NCBI GenBank assembly: GCA_039198225.1
Contig: JBCCTQ010000009.1
Span: 1-64,000, forward strand
DNA length: 64,000 bases
Origin: JASJAR01 sp039198225
GTDB taxonomy: Bacteria > Pseudomonadota > Alphaproteobacteria > Rhodobacterales > Rhodobacteraceae
Direction: 5' to 3'
The notes below the pieces were generated by a model. The model saw only the letters and a program-made list of their open reading frames with translations, was not told the origin of the DNA and ran no database searches. Shown in pieces: positions 33,005 to 40,890 of the stretch (position 1 is its first letter; each line of letters begins with the position of its first letter). The translations under genes and the position numbers were made by a program.

Positions 33005-34179
33005 CACGCCTCATCCAGTCCCGGCCGCGCCGGTAATCCGAGCAAAGCCCGCTTCTCGTCTTCGGTCAGAAACTCTGCCTCGCTCACTCGCCGCCACTGG
33101 GCCTCGCGCTCGGAGGCTAGGGCCGGAACGCCGTCCAGATCGGGCGACAAAACCAGCGCCTCGCCTTCGAACCCGTCAAGCCAGGTCGAAAGCGCCGCCG
33201 TCACCCGCGCCGCCAGTGGGAGGACCGTCAGCCGATAAAGGGCCCGGTTGGCCTCCTGGTAGTTGGCGTAGGTCGCATCGCCCGGGATTCCGAGAAGCAT
33301 CGGCGGCACGCCGAAAGCCAACGCGATCTCCCGCGCCGCCGCTTCCTTGGTCTTCTGAAACTCCATATCCGACGGGCTGAACCCCATCGGTTTCCAATCG
33401 AGCCCGCCCTCCAAAAGCATCGGTCGGCCGGCATTCCGAGCGCCCTGGTGATGGGCCTCCATCTCCGCCTGGAGGCGGTCATATTGATCGGGCGTCAGCG
33501 CCCCCTGCCCGTCCGCACCCTGGTAAACGATCGCACCCGAGGGCCGGGCGGCATTATCGAGAAGCGCCTTCGACCAGGCGGAGGCCGCATTATGCACGTC
33601 AACCGCCGCCGCGGCGGCCTGCAGGGGCGAAAAGCCGTAATGGTCGTCCTGGGGGTGGAAATTCTTGATATGGCAAACCGGGGCCGGGCCATCGCGCACA
33701 TCAAACCGGTGGGTCCGGCCGCCCACCGCGTATGTATAGGCCACCGGCCAGCCATCGGCCCCAGGGACAACATTCATCCGGTCCGAGCGGAGCACATGGA
33801 GCTCCACCGGCAAGCCCCCATCGCCCACCGCCTCCACGTAGGCGTTCCCGGTAAGAAGGAGTTGGGCGTAGATCGCCTCCAGCAATTCAGCCCGCCCTTG
33901 GGCCCCGTTCGGGGCCGCAAAAAGCCGGAGCCGCGGGTGGTCGGCATAACGTGTCCCATCGCCTTCAAGGACCAAAGGCAAAGCGGCCGCGGCTTCCGCA
34001 ATCAGCTTCACCGCCCGGAACCCCACCGGATTGCCAAGAAAGCCCTGGCGCCCGAGGCTCTTGGTGTCCCGTGGGCTCCACGCGATGCGGCCGGAACTGC
34101 CCCAGGCGATTACTTTGCCCGCCGCCGAGGCTTTCACCGCTTCCGGTTCGGCGTCCTTACGCCGGAGAAAGTCGATCAT
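33004..34179 (-). CDS. GTA gp3, phage portal protein
   Basis: The 391-aa HK97-type portal has the typical FRAVKLIAEAAAALPLVLEG, LLLTGNAYVEAVGDGG and IALAFGVPPMLLGIPGDATYANYQEANRALYR segments. It forms the dodecameric vertex through which DNA enters and leaves the head. It is separated from terL by 164 bases without a gene and overlaps gp4 by one base. Confidence 0.94.
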   Translation of the reverse strand: MIDFLRRKDAEPEAVKASAAGKVIAWGSSGRIAWSPRDTKSLGRQGFLGNPVGFRAVKLIAEAAAALPLVLEGDGTRYADHPRLRLFAAPNGAQGRAELLEAIYAQLLLTGNAYVEAVGDGGLPVELHVLRSDRMNVVPGADGWPVAYTYAVGGRTHRFDVRDGPAPVCHIKNFHPQDDHYGFSPLQAAAAAVDVHNAASAWSKALLDNAARPSGAIVYQGADGQGALTPDQYDRLQAEMEAHHQGARNAGRPMLLEGGLDWKPMGFSPSDMEFQKTKEAAAREIALAFGVPPMLLGIPGDATYANYQEANRALYRLTVLPLAARVTAALSTWLDGFEGEALVLSPDLDGVPALASEREAQWRRVSEAEFLTEDEKRALLGLPARPGLDEA

Positions 34180-34255
34180 ATCAGAAAAGCTCCTCTTCGC
34201 TCCGGGCCAAGGCCCAAAACGTTCCGTTCAATCGAACCAAGGTGAAACCAACCGC

Positions 34256-34272
34256 CCCGGACGTGATCCGGG
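34256..34272. repeat. REP-like palindrome between terL and portal
   Basis: CCCGGA (34256-34261) and TCCGGG (34267-34272) flank CGTGA. The form is like the short intergenic palindromes repeated in alphaproteobacterial genomes. It lies in the only sizeable gap (34180-34343) inside the head genes, which otherwise shows nothing I can interpret. It may stabilise or attenuate the transcript. Confidence 0.4.
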
Positions 34273-34343
34273 ATCTCGACCCGCCGGGCCTGAGACACTT
34301 CCTAAACGAGCCAGATGTCGGGCAGCGCCCGCACCGCTTGCGC

Positions 34344-35762
34344 CTACGCGCCGATGGTCCGCACTTGGGGCCGCCGCCAACCCGCCGACGGGCCCACGAT
34401 CAACTCGTGCAGCGCCCAGACCAGCGCATCCACCCGGTCGGGGCTCCCCCGGCCCTGATATCCCGCCGCCGTCATCTGGCTCATCTGCGCCTCGAGGGCG
34501 CCGAGACCCGGAGCGTGGGACACGCGGCCCTGCTCATAAAGCCCGGCCACAGGTTCGGCCCGGGCCGATTTGTTCTTTGTCGCCCGGACAGCGCGGTAGG
34601 GCACCAGCGCGTCCACCTGGCGGATCATCTCTTCAACGAGATCGCCGCCTTGGTTCACTTCGGCCACGATCCGATCGGCCCCGTGGCGCTGAAACGCCTC
34701 CACCGCTGCCCGCGCCCAACCCGTGGGGCTTGCGCCGTAAACCGTCGCATCTTCGATCACCCGCGCCTGCCACTCGCCGGGCGGCCCTTCGGTCACTGCT
34801 CCGGCCACGATGATCCCGCAAGCATCCGACGTCGCCTTGCCTGTCACCGGCGGATCCACCGCCACGACAATCCGTTGCGGGCGGATCTTTGGCGCCTTTA
34901 CCGCCCGGTCGAGCAGGGCGCCGGACCATAGCGCCCCGTCGAGATCGGTCAGGAACTCGCCGTCGAGTTCCTGGCGCCCAAGCCGGGTGCCGTCATAGCG
35001 CGCCCGCACCTCCTCGAGGAACGTCGCCGCCAAGTAGGCTCCGTTCGCCTCCGTGGGGGCTTTTGTCGAGACCGTCGTCGCATTGCCCAAAATAGCTTGC
35101 AGTATTTCGATGTTCCGCGGCGTGGTCGTCACCACCTGGCGGGGGCTTTCACCGAGCCGCAAGGCAAATTGCAGCATGTCCCACGTGGCTTCGGCATTCC
35201 GCCATTTCCCGAGCTCATCGCACCACGCCCCGTCAAATTGGGGGCCGCGGAGCCGTTCAGGATCATGGGCCGAATAGGCTTCGGCCACCGCCCCGTTGGG
35301 CCAGCGAAGCCGGCGCTTGGTTTCTTCCCAAATCGGTCGCCGGTCAGGGGGCGACGAGGCTATGATCCCGCTATCGCCCATGACCATGACATTCCGAACC
35401 TGTTCCAGCGTCTCGCCGACCAAGGCAATACGCTTGGAGCGGCCAGGGTCGCGGGGCCCCGCGCCTTCGACTTCGGAACGGACCCATTCGGCACCGGCCC
35501 GGGTCTTACCCGCGCCGCGCCCCCCAAGGATCACCCAAGACCGCCAATTCCCCGCCGGGGGCATTTGGTGGGGATGGGCCCAAAACTCGAACAAGTAGGG
35601 CAAGGCGCCAAGTTCATTCGGCCCCAGGCTCTCCAGAAACTCCTCTTGGAGTGCTATGGGCGCGGAGGCGATCCAGGAGCCGCCCGACCTGATCCCGAGC
35701 GTCGTCGAGGTCCAAGGGTTCGACCCCCCAGGCTCCGCCTTTGCCGAAAGTTCCCGTGTCAC
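34344..35762 (-). CDS. GTA gp2, large terminase subunit
   Basis: The protein (472 aa from a GTG at 35762) has the ATPase Walker A GGRGAGKT at 80-87, the Walker B-like FDGAWCDELGKW, and a C-terminal nuclease part with IVVAVDPPVTG, a metal-site Asp, and SPDRVDALVWAL. It packages host DNA in headfuls. The family match begins by about residue 30, so the start is uncertain; as drawn, it overlaps the end of terS by 149 bases. Confidence 0.92.
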   Translation of the reverse strand: MTRELSAKAEPGGSNPWTSTTLGIRSGGSWIASAPIALQEEFLESLGPNELGALPYLFEFWAHPHQMPPAGNWRSWVILGGRGAGKTRAGAEWVRSEVEGAGPRDPGRSKRIALVGETLEQVRNVMVMGDSGIIASSPPDRRPIWEETKRRLRWPNGAVAEAYSAHDPERLRGPQFDGAWCDELGKWRNAEATWDMLQFALRLGESPRQVVTTTPRNIEILQAILGNATTVSTKAPTEANGAYLAATFLEEVRARYDGTRLGRQELDGEFLTDLDGALWSGALLDRAVKAPKIRPQRIVVAVDPPVTGKATSDACGIIVAGAVTEGPPGEWQARVIEDATVYGASPTGWARAAVEAFQRHGADRIVAEVNQGGDLVEEMIRQVDALVPYRAVRATKNKSARAEPVAGLYEQGRVSHAPGLGALEAQMSQMTAAGYQGRGSPDRVDALVWALHELIVGPSAGWRRPQVRTIGA

Positions 35763-35973
35763 GCTTCTGCCTTTCGTTAAAGAACACCCGCATAGCGTCC
35801 ACGAGACGGGAATACGTCTTCTTGCTGTCGGTCTCGGTCAGTTTGGAGGCCGGATCCTTCAGCAGGTCGATATGCTCATTGAGATTGATAATTGCGCTGC
35901 GCAGCACCTCTTCGGCCGCCTTCACCAGCGCGTCCGCCTCCCCCCCGTCGCGCGGGGGTGTGCTCGTGTTCAT
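35614..35973 (-). CDS. GTA gp1, small terminase subunit (TerS)
   Basis: The 119-aa protein fits the RcGTA gp1 family, identified as the small terminase. It contains a predicted coiled coil (DALVKAAEEVLRSAIINLNEHIDLLKD) and a C-terminal helix (DLDDARDQVGRLLDRLRAH). GTA TerS lacks strong sequence specificity, consistent with random packaging. The ATG at 35973 is used; a TTG at 36003 is also in frame. It is the first gene of the cluster, about 70 bases downstream of an intrinsic terminator. Confidence 0.85.
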   Translation of the reverse strand: MNTSTPPRDGGEADALVKAAEEVLRSAIINLNEHIDLLKDPASKLTETDSKKTYSRLVDAMRVFFNERQKRDTGTFGKGGAWGVEPLDLDDARDQVGRLLDRLRAHSTPRGVSGEPGAE

Positions 35974-36012
35974 GGTGGGAATACACCGCCTTTCAGCTTG
36001 CAAGCAGGCACG

Positions 36013-36044
36013 AAAAAACGGCCACGGGGAACATCCCCGGGCCG
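36013..36044 (-). terminator. Strong intrinsic terminator between GTA promoter region and gp1
   Basis: On the minus strand an 11-bp stem with one bulged T (arms 36034-36044 and 36019-36030) and a three-base loop is followed by six T (36013-36018). It comes after mltG and before gp1. It may end the fab-mltG transcript, or act as an attenuator if the promoter-like pair at 36072-36100 is used. Confidence 0.85.
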
Positions 36045-36071
36045 CTTGCCCATTTCATCCATCTTGCATGT

Positions 36072-36100
36072 TTTCTACTTTAGAGCGTTCGCAAAGTCAA
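36072..36100 (-). promoter_or_regulatory. Promoter-like sequence upstream of the GTA
   Basis: On the minus strand TTGACT (36095-36100) and TAGAAA (36072-36077) are separated by 17 bases, a good sigma-70-type match. Transcription would start near 36065, ahead of the terminator at 36013-36044, and run to gp1. Confidence 0.5.
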
Positions 36101-36115
36101 GCTCTAAATTCTGGG

Positions 36116-36145
36116 TTGCGTACGCTAACCGTACGCAATGGTTAA
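36116..36145. promoter_or_regulatory. Perfect palindrome with CtrA-like half site upstream of the GTA promoter
   Basis: TTGCGTACG (36116-36124) and CGTACGCAA (36130-36138) form a perfect 9-bp inverted repeat spaced by five bases. Directly beside it, TTAACCAT is present on the minus strand (36138-36145); this is the half site recognised by CtrA in Caulobacter. No T run follows, so a protein-binding site is likelier than a terminator. It lies 16-45 bases upstream of the -35-like box. Confidence 0.55.
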
Positions 36146-36149
36146 CAAA

Positions 36150-37304
36150 TCATTGTTTTGCGCGTTCCGCTTCGATTTCACGCCACTTGGCCACATTGGC
36201 ATTGTGCTCGTCGAGCGTCTTGGCGAAAGCGTGTCCTCCGGTGCCATCGGCGACGAAATAAATGAGATCGGTCGCTTCGGGATCGAGGGCGGCTTCAATA
36301 CTCTCAAGCCCAGGATTGGCAATGGGTGTCGGCGGCAATCCTTCGATGACGTAAGTGTTCCAGGGCGTCTCACGGCGAAGCTCGCTTTGCCGAAGCCCTC
36401 GGCCCAAGACGCCCTTTCCTTCGGTCACCCCGTAGATGACCGTCGGGTCGGTTTGAAGTCGCATCCCGAGGTTGAGGCGGTTCACAAAGACGCTGGCCAC
36501 CTTCCTGCGTTCTTCCGCGACGCCGGTTTCTTTCTCGATGATGGACGCGAGGATCAGCGCTTCCTCCGGTGTTTCAACCGGCAGCCCTTCGACCCGATTG
36601 TCCCAAGCTTCGGCCAGACGGGTCGATTGCACCTCTGCCATCTCCGCCAGGATCTCACCCCGATCCGCGCCGGGCAAAAACGGGTAATCCCGTGGCGCCA
36701 GCGAACCTTCCGCTGGGATGTCCGCAATTTCGCCGGTTAACAAATCCGTCCCATTCAGCGCTTCGACCACCTGCCAGGAGGTCACCCCTTCTGCGAGAAC
36801 CACCCGAAACTGCGTCCCCACATCGTCGAGGGCGGCCGCCATCTGGGCCGGCGCTTCCGTTTCTTTAGGATCGTATTCGGCAGTGATCTCGAAATCCTGG
36901 GTCTCGGGGTCAAGCTCCCTGACCCGCATTTCCTGACCATTGACCGACACGACGTAGATCACCTCGGTCCCGCAGGTCGACCGGCCATCCCCGGTCACAA
37001 CGCCCACGATCTCTTCCATCGACGCGCCCGGCTCGATCAGAAACGATCCGGCTTTGAGAAAGGCATTCCGCCCCCCGTAATCGGCCCCTAGCCGATAAAT
37101 GGTCGCGTTTGAAATGGCGCCTTGGGCGGTAAGATCCTCGGCCACATCCGCCATGGACGACCCGCTTGGGACCCGGAGGCAGGTGGCCGTCTCCAACGGG
37201 CCCTCCCCCCGATATTGGGCCTGGCCCCAACCGATCAATCCCGCCAGCGCCACCAAAGCGACGATGAAAACCGTCAGTGCGTTGGCCGCAATATGGCGCC
37301 ACAT
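36150..37304 (-). CDS. mltG: Endolytic murein transglycosylase MltG
   Basis: The 384-aa protein has one N-terminal membrane helix (ALTVFIVALVALAGLIGWGQA) and the YceG/MltG domain with LILASIIEKETGVAEERRKVASVFVNRLNLGMRLQTDPTVIYG, where the glutamate in EKETG is the expected catalytic acid. MltG cuts nascent glycan strands in the periplasm. It overlaps the fabF stop by one base and is the last gene of the minus-strand run before the GTA. Confidence 0.93.
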   Translation of the reverse strand: MWRHIAANALTVFIVALVALAGLIGWGQAQYRGEGPLETATCLRVPSGSSMADVAEDLTAQGAISNATIYRLGADYGGRNAFLKAGSFLIEPGASMEEIVGVVTGDGRSTCGTEVIYVVSVNGQEMRVRELDPETQDFEITAEYDPKETEAPAQMAAALDDVGTQFRVVLAEGVTSWQVVEALNGTDLLTGEIADIPAEGSLAPRDYPFLPGADRGEILAEMAEVQSTRLAEAWDNRVEGLPVETPEEALILASIIEKETGVAEERRKVASVFVNRLNLGMRLQTDPTVIYGVTEGKGVLGRGLRQSELRRETPWNTYVIEGLPPTPIANPGLESIEAALDPEATDLIYFVADGTGGHAFAKTLDEHNANVAKWREIEAERAKQ

Positions 37305-38566
37305 CAGCCGTCGTGCCTCCCTAAGACGAGGGACGCATTCGTCCCTCCGAACCCAAACGAATTCGACAGGGCCACGTTAATCTCGCGTTCCCGTTTTGCA
37401 TTGGGGGCGAGATCGAGCTTGGCCTCCACGTCGGGCGTGTCGAGATTGATCGTGGGCGGAGCGACCTGGTCACGGATTGCAAGGATCGAAAAGATCGCTT
37501 CAACGGCACCGGCCGCACCCAGCAAATGGCCGATCGAAGATTTCGTCGACGACATGGTCGCCTTTTCCGCCGCATCGCCCATCAGCCGCTCGACCGCGCC
37601 GAGTTCAATCGTATCGGCCATCGTCGAGGTGCCATGGGCATTGATATAGTCAACTTCGCCCGCCGGGAGACCGGCACTTCTGAGGGCCGCCGCCATAGAA
37701 CGCTGGCCGCCTTCCCCGTCTTCGGACGGTGCGGTAATGTGGTAGGCGTCCCCCGAGAGGCCGTAGCCCAGAACCTCGGCGTAGATCTTGGCGCCCCGCG
37801 CCTTGGCGTGCTCGTATTCTTCGAGGATCACAACGCCTGCGCCTTCGCCCATAACGAACCCGTCCCGGTCCGCATCATAGGGTCGGCTCGCGGTCTCGGG
37901 CGCATTGCCCCGCTTGGTCGAAAGCGCCTTGCAGGCATTAAACCCCGCAATCCCAATTTCCGAGATCGGCGCTTCGGCACCGCCGGCCACCATCACATCC
38001 GCGTCCCCGAGCATGATCAGCCGCGTCGCATCCCCGATTGCATGGGCCCCGGTCGAACAGGCGGTCACCACCGCATGGTTCGGGCCTTTAAAGCCAAATC
38101 GGATCGAGACTTGCCCTGAGATGAGATTGATCAGCGAGCCCGGAATAAAGAACGGCGACACCCGTCGGGGGCCCCGCTCTTTAATCAGAACGGCCGTTTC
38201 GGCAATCGAGGTGAGCCCTCCGATCCCCGACCCAATCATAACGCCTGTGCGCTCCAGGTCTTCGGTCGCGGTCGGCGCCCAACCGGAATCCTTGACCGCC
38301 ATGTCGGCTGCCGCCATCCCGTAGACGATAAAATCGTCCACTTTCCGCTGCTCTTTGGGCTCCATCCAATCGTCGGGGTTAAAACTCCCGTCCGACCCGT
38401 CGCCCCGCGGCACTTCGCAAGCGTAGGTCGTGGCCAAATGGCTGGCGTCAAACCGCTGGATCGTACCGGCGCCGGATTGGCCCGCGAGAAGCCGCTCCCA
38501 GGTCGCATCGACCCCTGAGGCCAGGGGCGACACCATCCCCAGCCCGGTCACCACCACTCGACGCAT
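37304..38566 (-). CDS. fabF: Beta-ketoacyl-ACP synthase II FabF
   Basis: The 420-aa condensing enzyme has the active-site cysteine at residue 170 (VVTACSTGAHAIGDA) and the two histidines in NAHGTSTMADT and KSSIGHLLGAAG. It elongates acyl-ACP chains with malonyl-ACP. It follows the acpP gene in the same direction, but a plus-strand PilZ gene lies between them. It overlaps mltG by one base. Confidence 0.95.
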   Translation of the reverse strand: MRRVVVTGLGMVSPLASGVDATWERLLAGQSGAGTIQRFDASHLATTYACEVPRGDGSDGSFNPDDWMEPKEQRKVDDFIVYGMAAADMAVKDSGWAPTATEDLERTGVMIGSGIGGLTSIAETAVLIKERGPRRVSPFFIPGSLINLISGQVSIRFGFKGPNHAVVTACSTGAHAIGDATRLIMLGDADVMVAGGAEAPISEIGIAGFNACKALSTKRGNAPETASRPYDADRDGFVMGEGAGVVILEEYEHAKARGAKIYAEVLGYGLSGDAYHITAPSEDGEGGQRSMAAALRSAGLPAGEVDYINAHGTSTMADTIELGAVERLMGDAAEKATMSSTKSSIGHLLGAAGAVEAIFSILAIRDQVAPPTINLDTPDVEAKLDLAPNAKREREINVALSNSFGFGGTNASLVLGRHDG

Positions 38567-38716
38567 GCCCGCACCCCGTTTCTAAGTCAGGTCCTTCGCC
38601 GCGGGTGATACGATATGGACCCTGGGGCGGCAAGTCGGCCACCGATCGGGTGCCACGCCGTGAGCGGGTTCTTTACCAAATCCGCCGATACTCATCCCCG
38701 TCCAGATACGATCGCC

Positions 38717-39664
38717 ATGGCCACGCCGCCCTGCTCCCCTCGGGCCCTTACTTTGGCCCTCTTCGCTGGCCTCGCCGGAGGTCCGGCCTCGGCCTCCTGT
38801 GCTGTGGCCGACCGCCTGGCCGGACTTCACACCGCTTATGACGATCTTATCGAAGGCTACGGAACGCCCCGAGCCGAGATCGGCCGTTTCGTGATCGAGC
38901 GCGAACTGGGCCAAGGCGCGGACCTCGATGAGCGCCTCCGCGACGGGGGTTTCTTCGATCTGATGGGCATTCTCGGCCCGCTTCTCAGCGATATGGGCGC
39001 CCTTGCCCGCTCGGGCGGCCCGCCGGGCGATCTAAGCCGACACCGAGAAAACCGGGATGCGTTTGAAACCACGATCCGCTCGACTGGTTGTTTCGATCCC
39101 CCGGGCCAGGACGGCGAGGCTGACCAAACGAGCGACGAAGAAGGCGATGAAAGCGAGGCGGATGACGCGGCAAACGAGGGCGCCTTCGACCGCGCCGGAT
39201 CCTTCTTTAAAGAAACCGCCCCTTTCTCTTACCTTGCCGGAGTTTTGCTCCTGGCAGCCATCGGCGGCCTGATCTTTTTTCTTCGTCGCCGTGCGGCGCG
39301 CTCTAATGCACGCACATTCATGCGCCACAGTTTGCGGGCCGAATTCACACTCATCAACAGCAATGGCCGACAGAGACGGGTGGAGGCCGTCAACATCTCC
39401 CGCGGCGGCATCATGATCAAACGCCCCAAAGACATGGAAAACGGCGAGATCGACAGCGCCGATGTCAACCTGGGTATCGGCAACGCACCGGTGGTGCACA
39501 GATGGGAAAACTCGCTCTATGTGGGCCTCGAATTCCGGACCCCGCTCGAAGAAAGCGTGTTTGATAGCATTTTGGCCGCCGCCAAGGACGCGACCGATGG
39601 CAGCGCCGGAGCCCCAACCGAGGATGCAATCGACCCGCCAGAAAGCACAACAGCGCCCGCTTAG
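38717..39664 (+). CDS. Transmembrane protein with periplasmic domain and cytoplasmic PilZ domain
   Basis: From the ATG at 38717 the product is 315 aa. It has a signal-like N-terminus (ALTLALFAGLAGGPASAS), a predicted periplasmic part (about 27-150, two cysteines), an acidic linker, a membrane helix (YLAGVLLLAAIGGLIFFL, near 175-192) and a PilZ-like C-terminus. The c-di-GMP motif is complete: RHSLR at 203-207 and NISRGG at 226-231. It could couple a periplasmic signal to c-di-GMP. Placed in reverse orientation between acpP and fabF. A start at 38615 is open but lacks a signal sequence. Confidence 0.75.
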   Translation: MATPPCSPRALTLALFAGLAGGPASASCAVADRLAGLHTAYDDLIEGYGTPRAEIGRFVIERELGQGADLDERLRDGGFFDLMGILGPLLSDMGALARSGGPPGDLSRHRENRDAFETTIRSTGCFDPPGQDGEADQTSDEEGDESEADDAANEGAFDRAGSFFKETAPFSYLAGVLLLAAIGGLIFFLRRRAARSNARTFMRHSLRAEFTLINSNGRQRRVEAVNISRGGIMIKRPKDMENGEIDSADVNLGIGNAPVVHRWENSLYVGLEFRTPLEESVFDSILAAAKDATDGSAGAPTEDAIDPPESTTAPA

Positions 39665-39699
39665 GGCGCCGCCGCATCACTTCCGTCAGACGTTTGAGG

Positions 39700-39933
39700 T
39701 CAGGACGCGTCTTTGATGAATTTTACCGCATCGCCGAAGGTTTGGATCGTCTCTGCTGCATCGTCAGGAATTTCGATGCCAAACTCTTCTTCAAACGCCA
39801 TAACAAGCTCGACCGTGTCTAGGCTGTCCGCGCCAAGGTCGTCGATGAAGGACGCAGCTTCCGCAACCTTGTCTTCTTCCACACCCAAGTGCTCGACCAC
39901 GATCTTCTTCACGCGATCTTCAATGTCGCTCAT
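39700..39933 (-). CDS. acpP: Acyl carrier protein AcpP
   Basis: This 77-aa acidic protein carries the phosphopantetheine attachment serine at residue 37 in GADSLDTVEL. It is the shared carrier of fatty-acid synthesis. It lies between fabG (upstream) and fabF (downstream, beyond the PilZ gene). The 199-base gap ahead of it holds an 8-bp inverted repeat and probably its own promoter, which fits the high level of AcpP needed. Confidence 0.97.
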   Translation of the reverse strand: MSDIEDRVKKIVVEHLGVEEDKVAEAASFIDDLGADSLDTVELVMAFEEEFGIEIPDDAAETIQTFGDAVKFIKDAS

Positions 39934-40001
39934 ATTTGGTCCTCATTTCCGTACAGGCATTAGCCCGCAACACTCGACCCAAGGGGGGCCAACCAGTCGT
40001 C

Positions 40002-40024
40002 CGATTTGCCTGTTGCGCAAATCG
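40002..40024. promoter_or_regulatory. 8-bp perfect inverted repeat upstream of acpP
   Basis: CGATTTGC (40002-40009) and GCAAATCG (40017-40024) are perfectly complementary with a seven-base spacer, about 70-90 bases before the acpP start. No T run follows on the minus strand. An operator or an mRNA leader element is possible. Nothing else was recognised in 39934-40132. Confidence 0.4.
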
Positions 40025-40132
40025 AAACGCAGCGTCGACCTGTCGCCGCTCGCCGAATGGCCGCGCTCTTAACACATCGTCCGAAGAAGGCAAACGGTAT
40101 TAAATTGTTCGATTTTAGCCAGCCGAGGGGCC

Positions 40133-40870
40133 TCAAAGCATGGCCATGCCGCCGTTTATATGGACGGTCGTGCCGGTCACATAGCCCGCTTCCGGGCTCG
40201 CCAGATAGACCACCGCAGCAGCCACCTCATCGGCCCCGCCGATCCGCCCGGCTGGGATCTGTCCCATGATCTGCGCCCGCTGCTCGTCGTTCAATTTCTC
40301 GGTCATCGCAGTCTCGATAAACCCGGGTGCAATGGCGTTCACCGTGATCCCACGGCTCGCGACCTCATAGGCCAAGCTCTTTGAGAACCCGACCATCCCC
40401 GCTTTTGAGGCGGCGTAATTGGCCTGGCCGGGATTGCCCATTGCCCCCACGACCGAGGAGATGTTCACGATCCTGCCCCAACGGGCCTTCATCATCCCCC
40501 GGACCACGCCGCGGCAAAGTCGCATCGTCGCGTTGAGATTGACTTCGATGACCGCGTCCCATTCATCGTCAGACATCCGCATGAAGATGTTGTCGCGGGT
40601 GATCCCGGCATTGTTGACGAGGATGTCGACCGCCCCCATCGCCTCGGCCGCCGCCTTTGGAAGGGCCGACACCGCCTCCCGGTCGGAGAGATTGCAGGGC
40701 AGCACATGGGCGCCTTCGCCCAATTCGCCCGCCAGGGCCTCCAAGGGCGCTTCCCGGGTCCCGGAGAGACCGACCTGAGCACCCGCGCCGTGGAGCGCTT
40801 TGGCGATCTCGGCTCCGATCCCGCCGGATGCCCCGGTCACCAGTGCAGATTTTCCACTGAGATCAAACAT
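40133..40870 (-). CDS. fabG: 3-oxoacyl-ACP reductase FabG
   Basis: The 245-aa short-chain dehydrogenase has the NADPH site TGASGGIGAEIA near residue 14, NNAGITRDN near 84, the catalytic serine in ISSVVGAMGNPGQANYAASKAG with Tyr/Lys near 150, and the C-terminal GGMAML typical of FabG. It reduces 3-oxoacyl-ACP. It begins 20 bases after the fabD stop. Confidence 0.96.
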   Translation of the reverse strand: MFDLSGKSALVTGASGGIGAEIAKALHGAGAQVGLSGTREAPLEALAGELGEGAHVLPCNLSDREAVSALPKAAAEAMGAVDILVNNAGITRDNIFMRMSDDEWDAVIEVNLNATMRLCRGVVRGMMKARWGRIVNISSVVGAMGNPGQANYAASKAGMVGFSKSLAYEVASRGITVNAIAPGFIETAMTEKLNDEQRAQIMGQIPAGRIGGADEVAAAVVYLASPEAGYVTGTTVHINGGMAML

Positions 40871-40890
40871 CTCGTCTCCCTACTTGAAGT

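Noticed and set aside
21251..36003. Active prophage
   Set aside because: No integrase, repressor, replication or attachment-site signal is present, and gene content and order match a gene transfer agent exactly.
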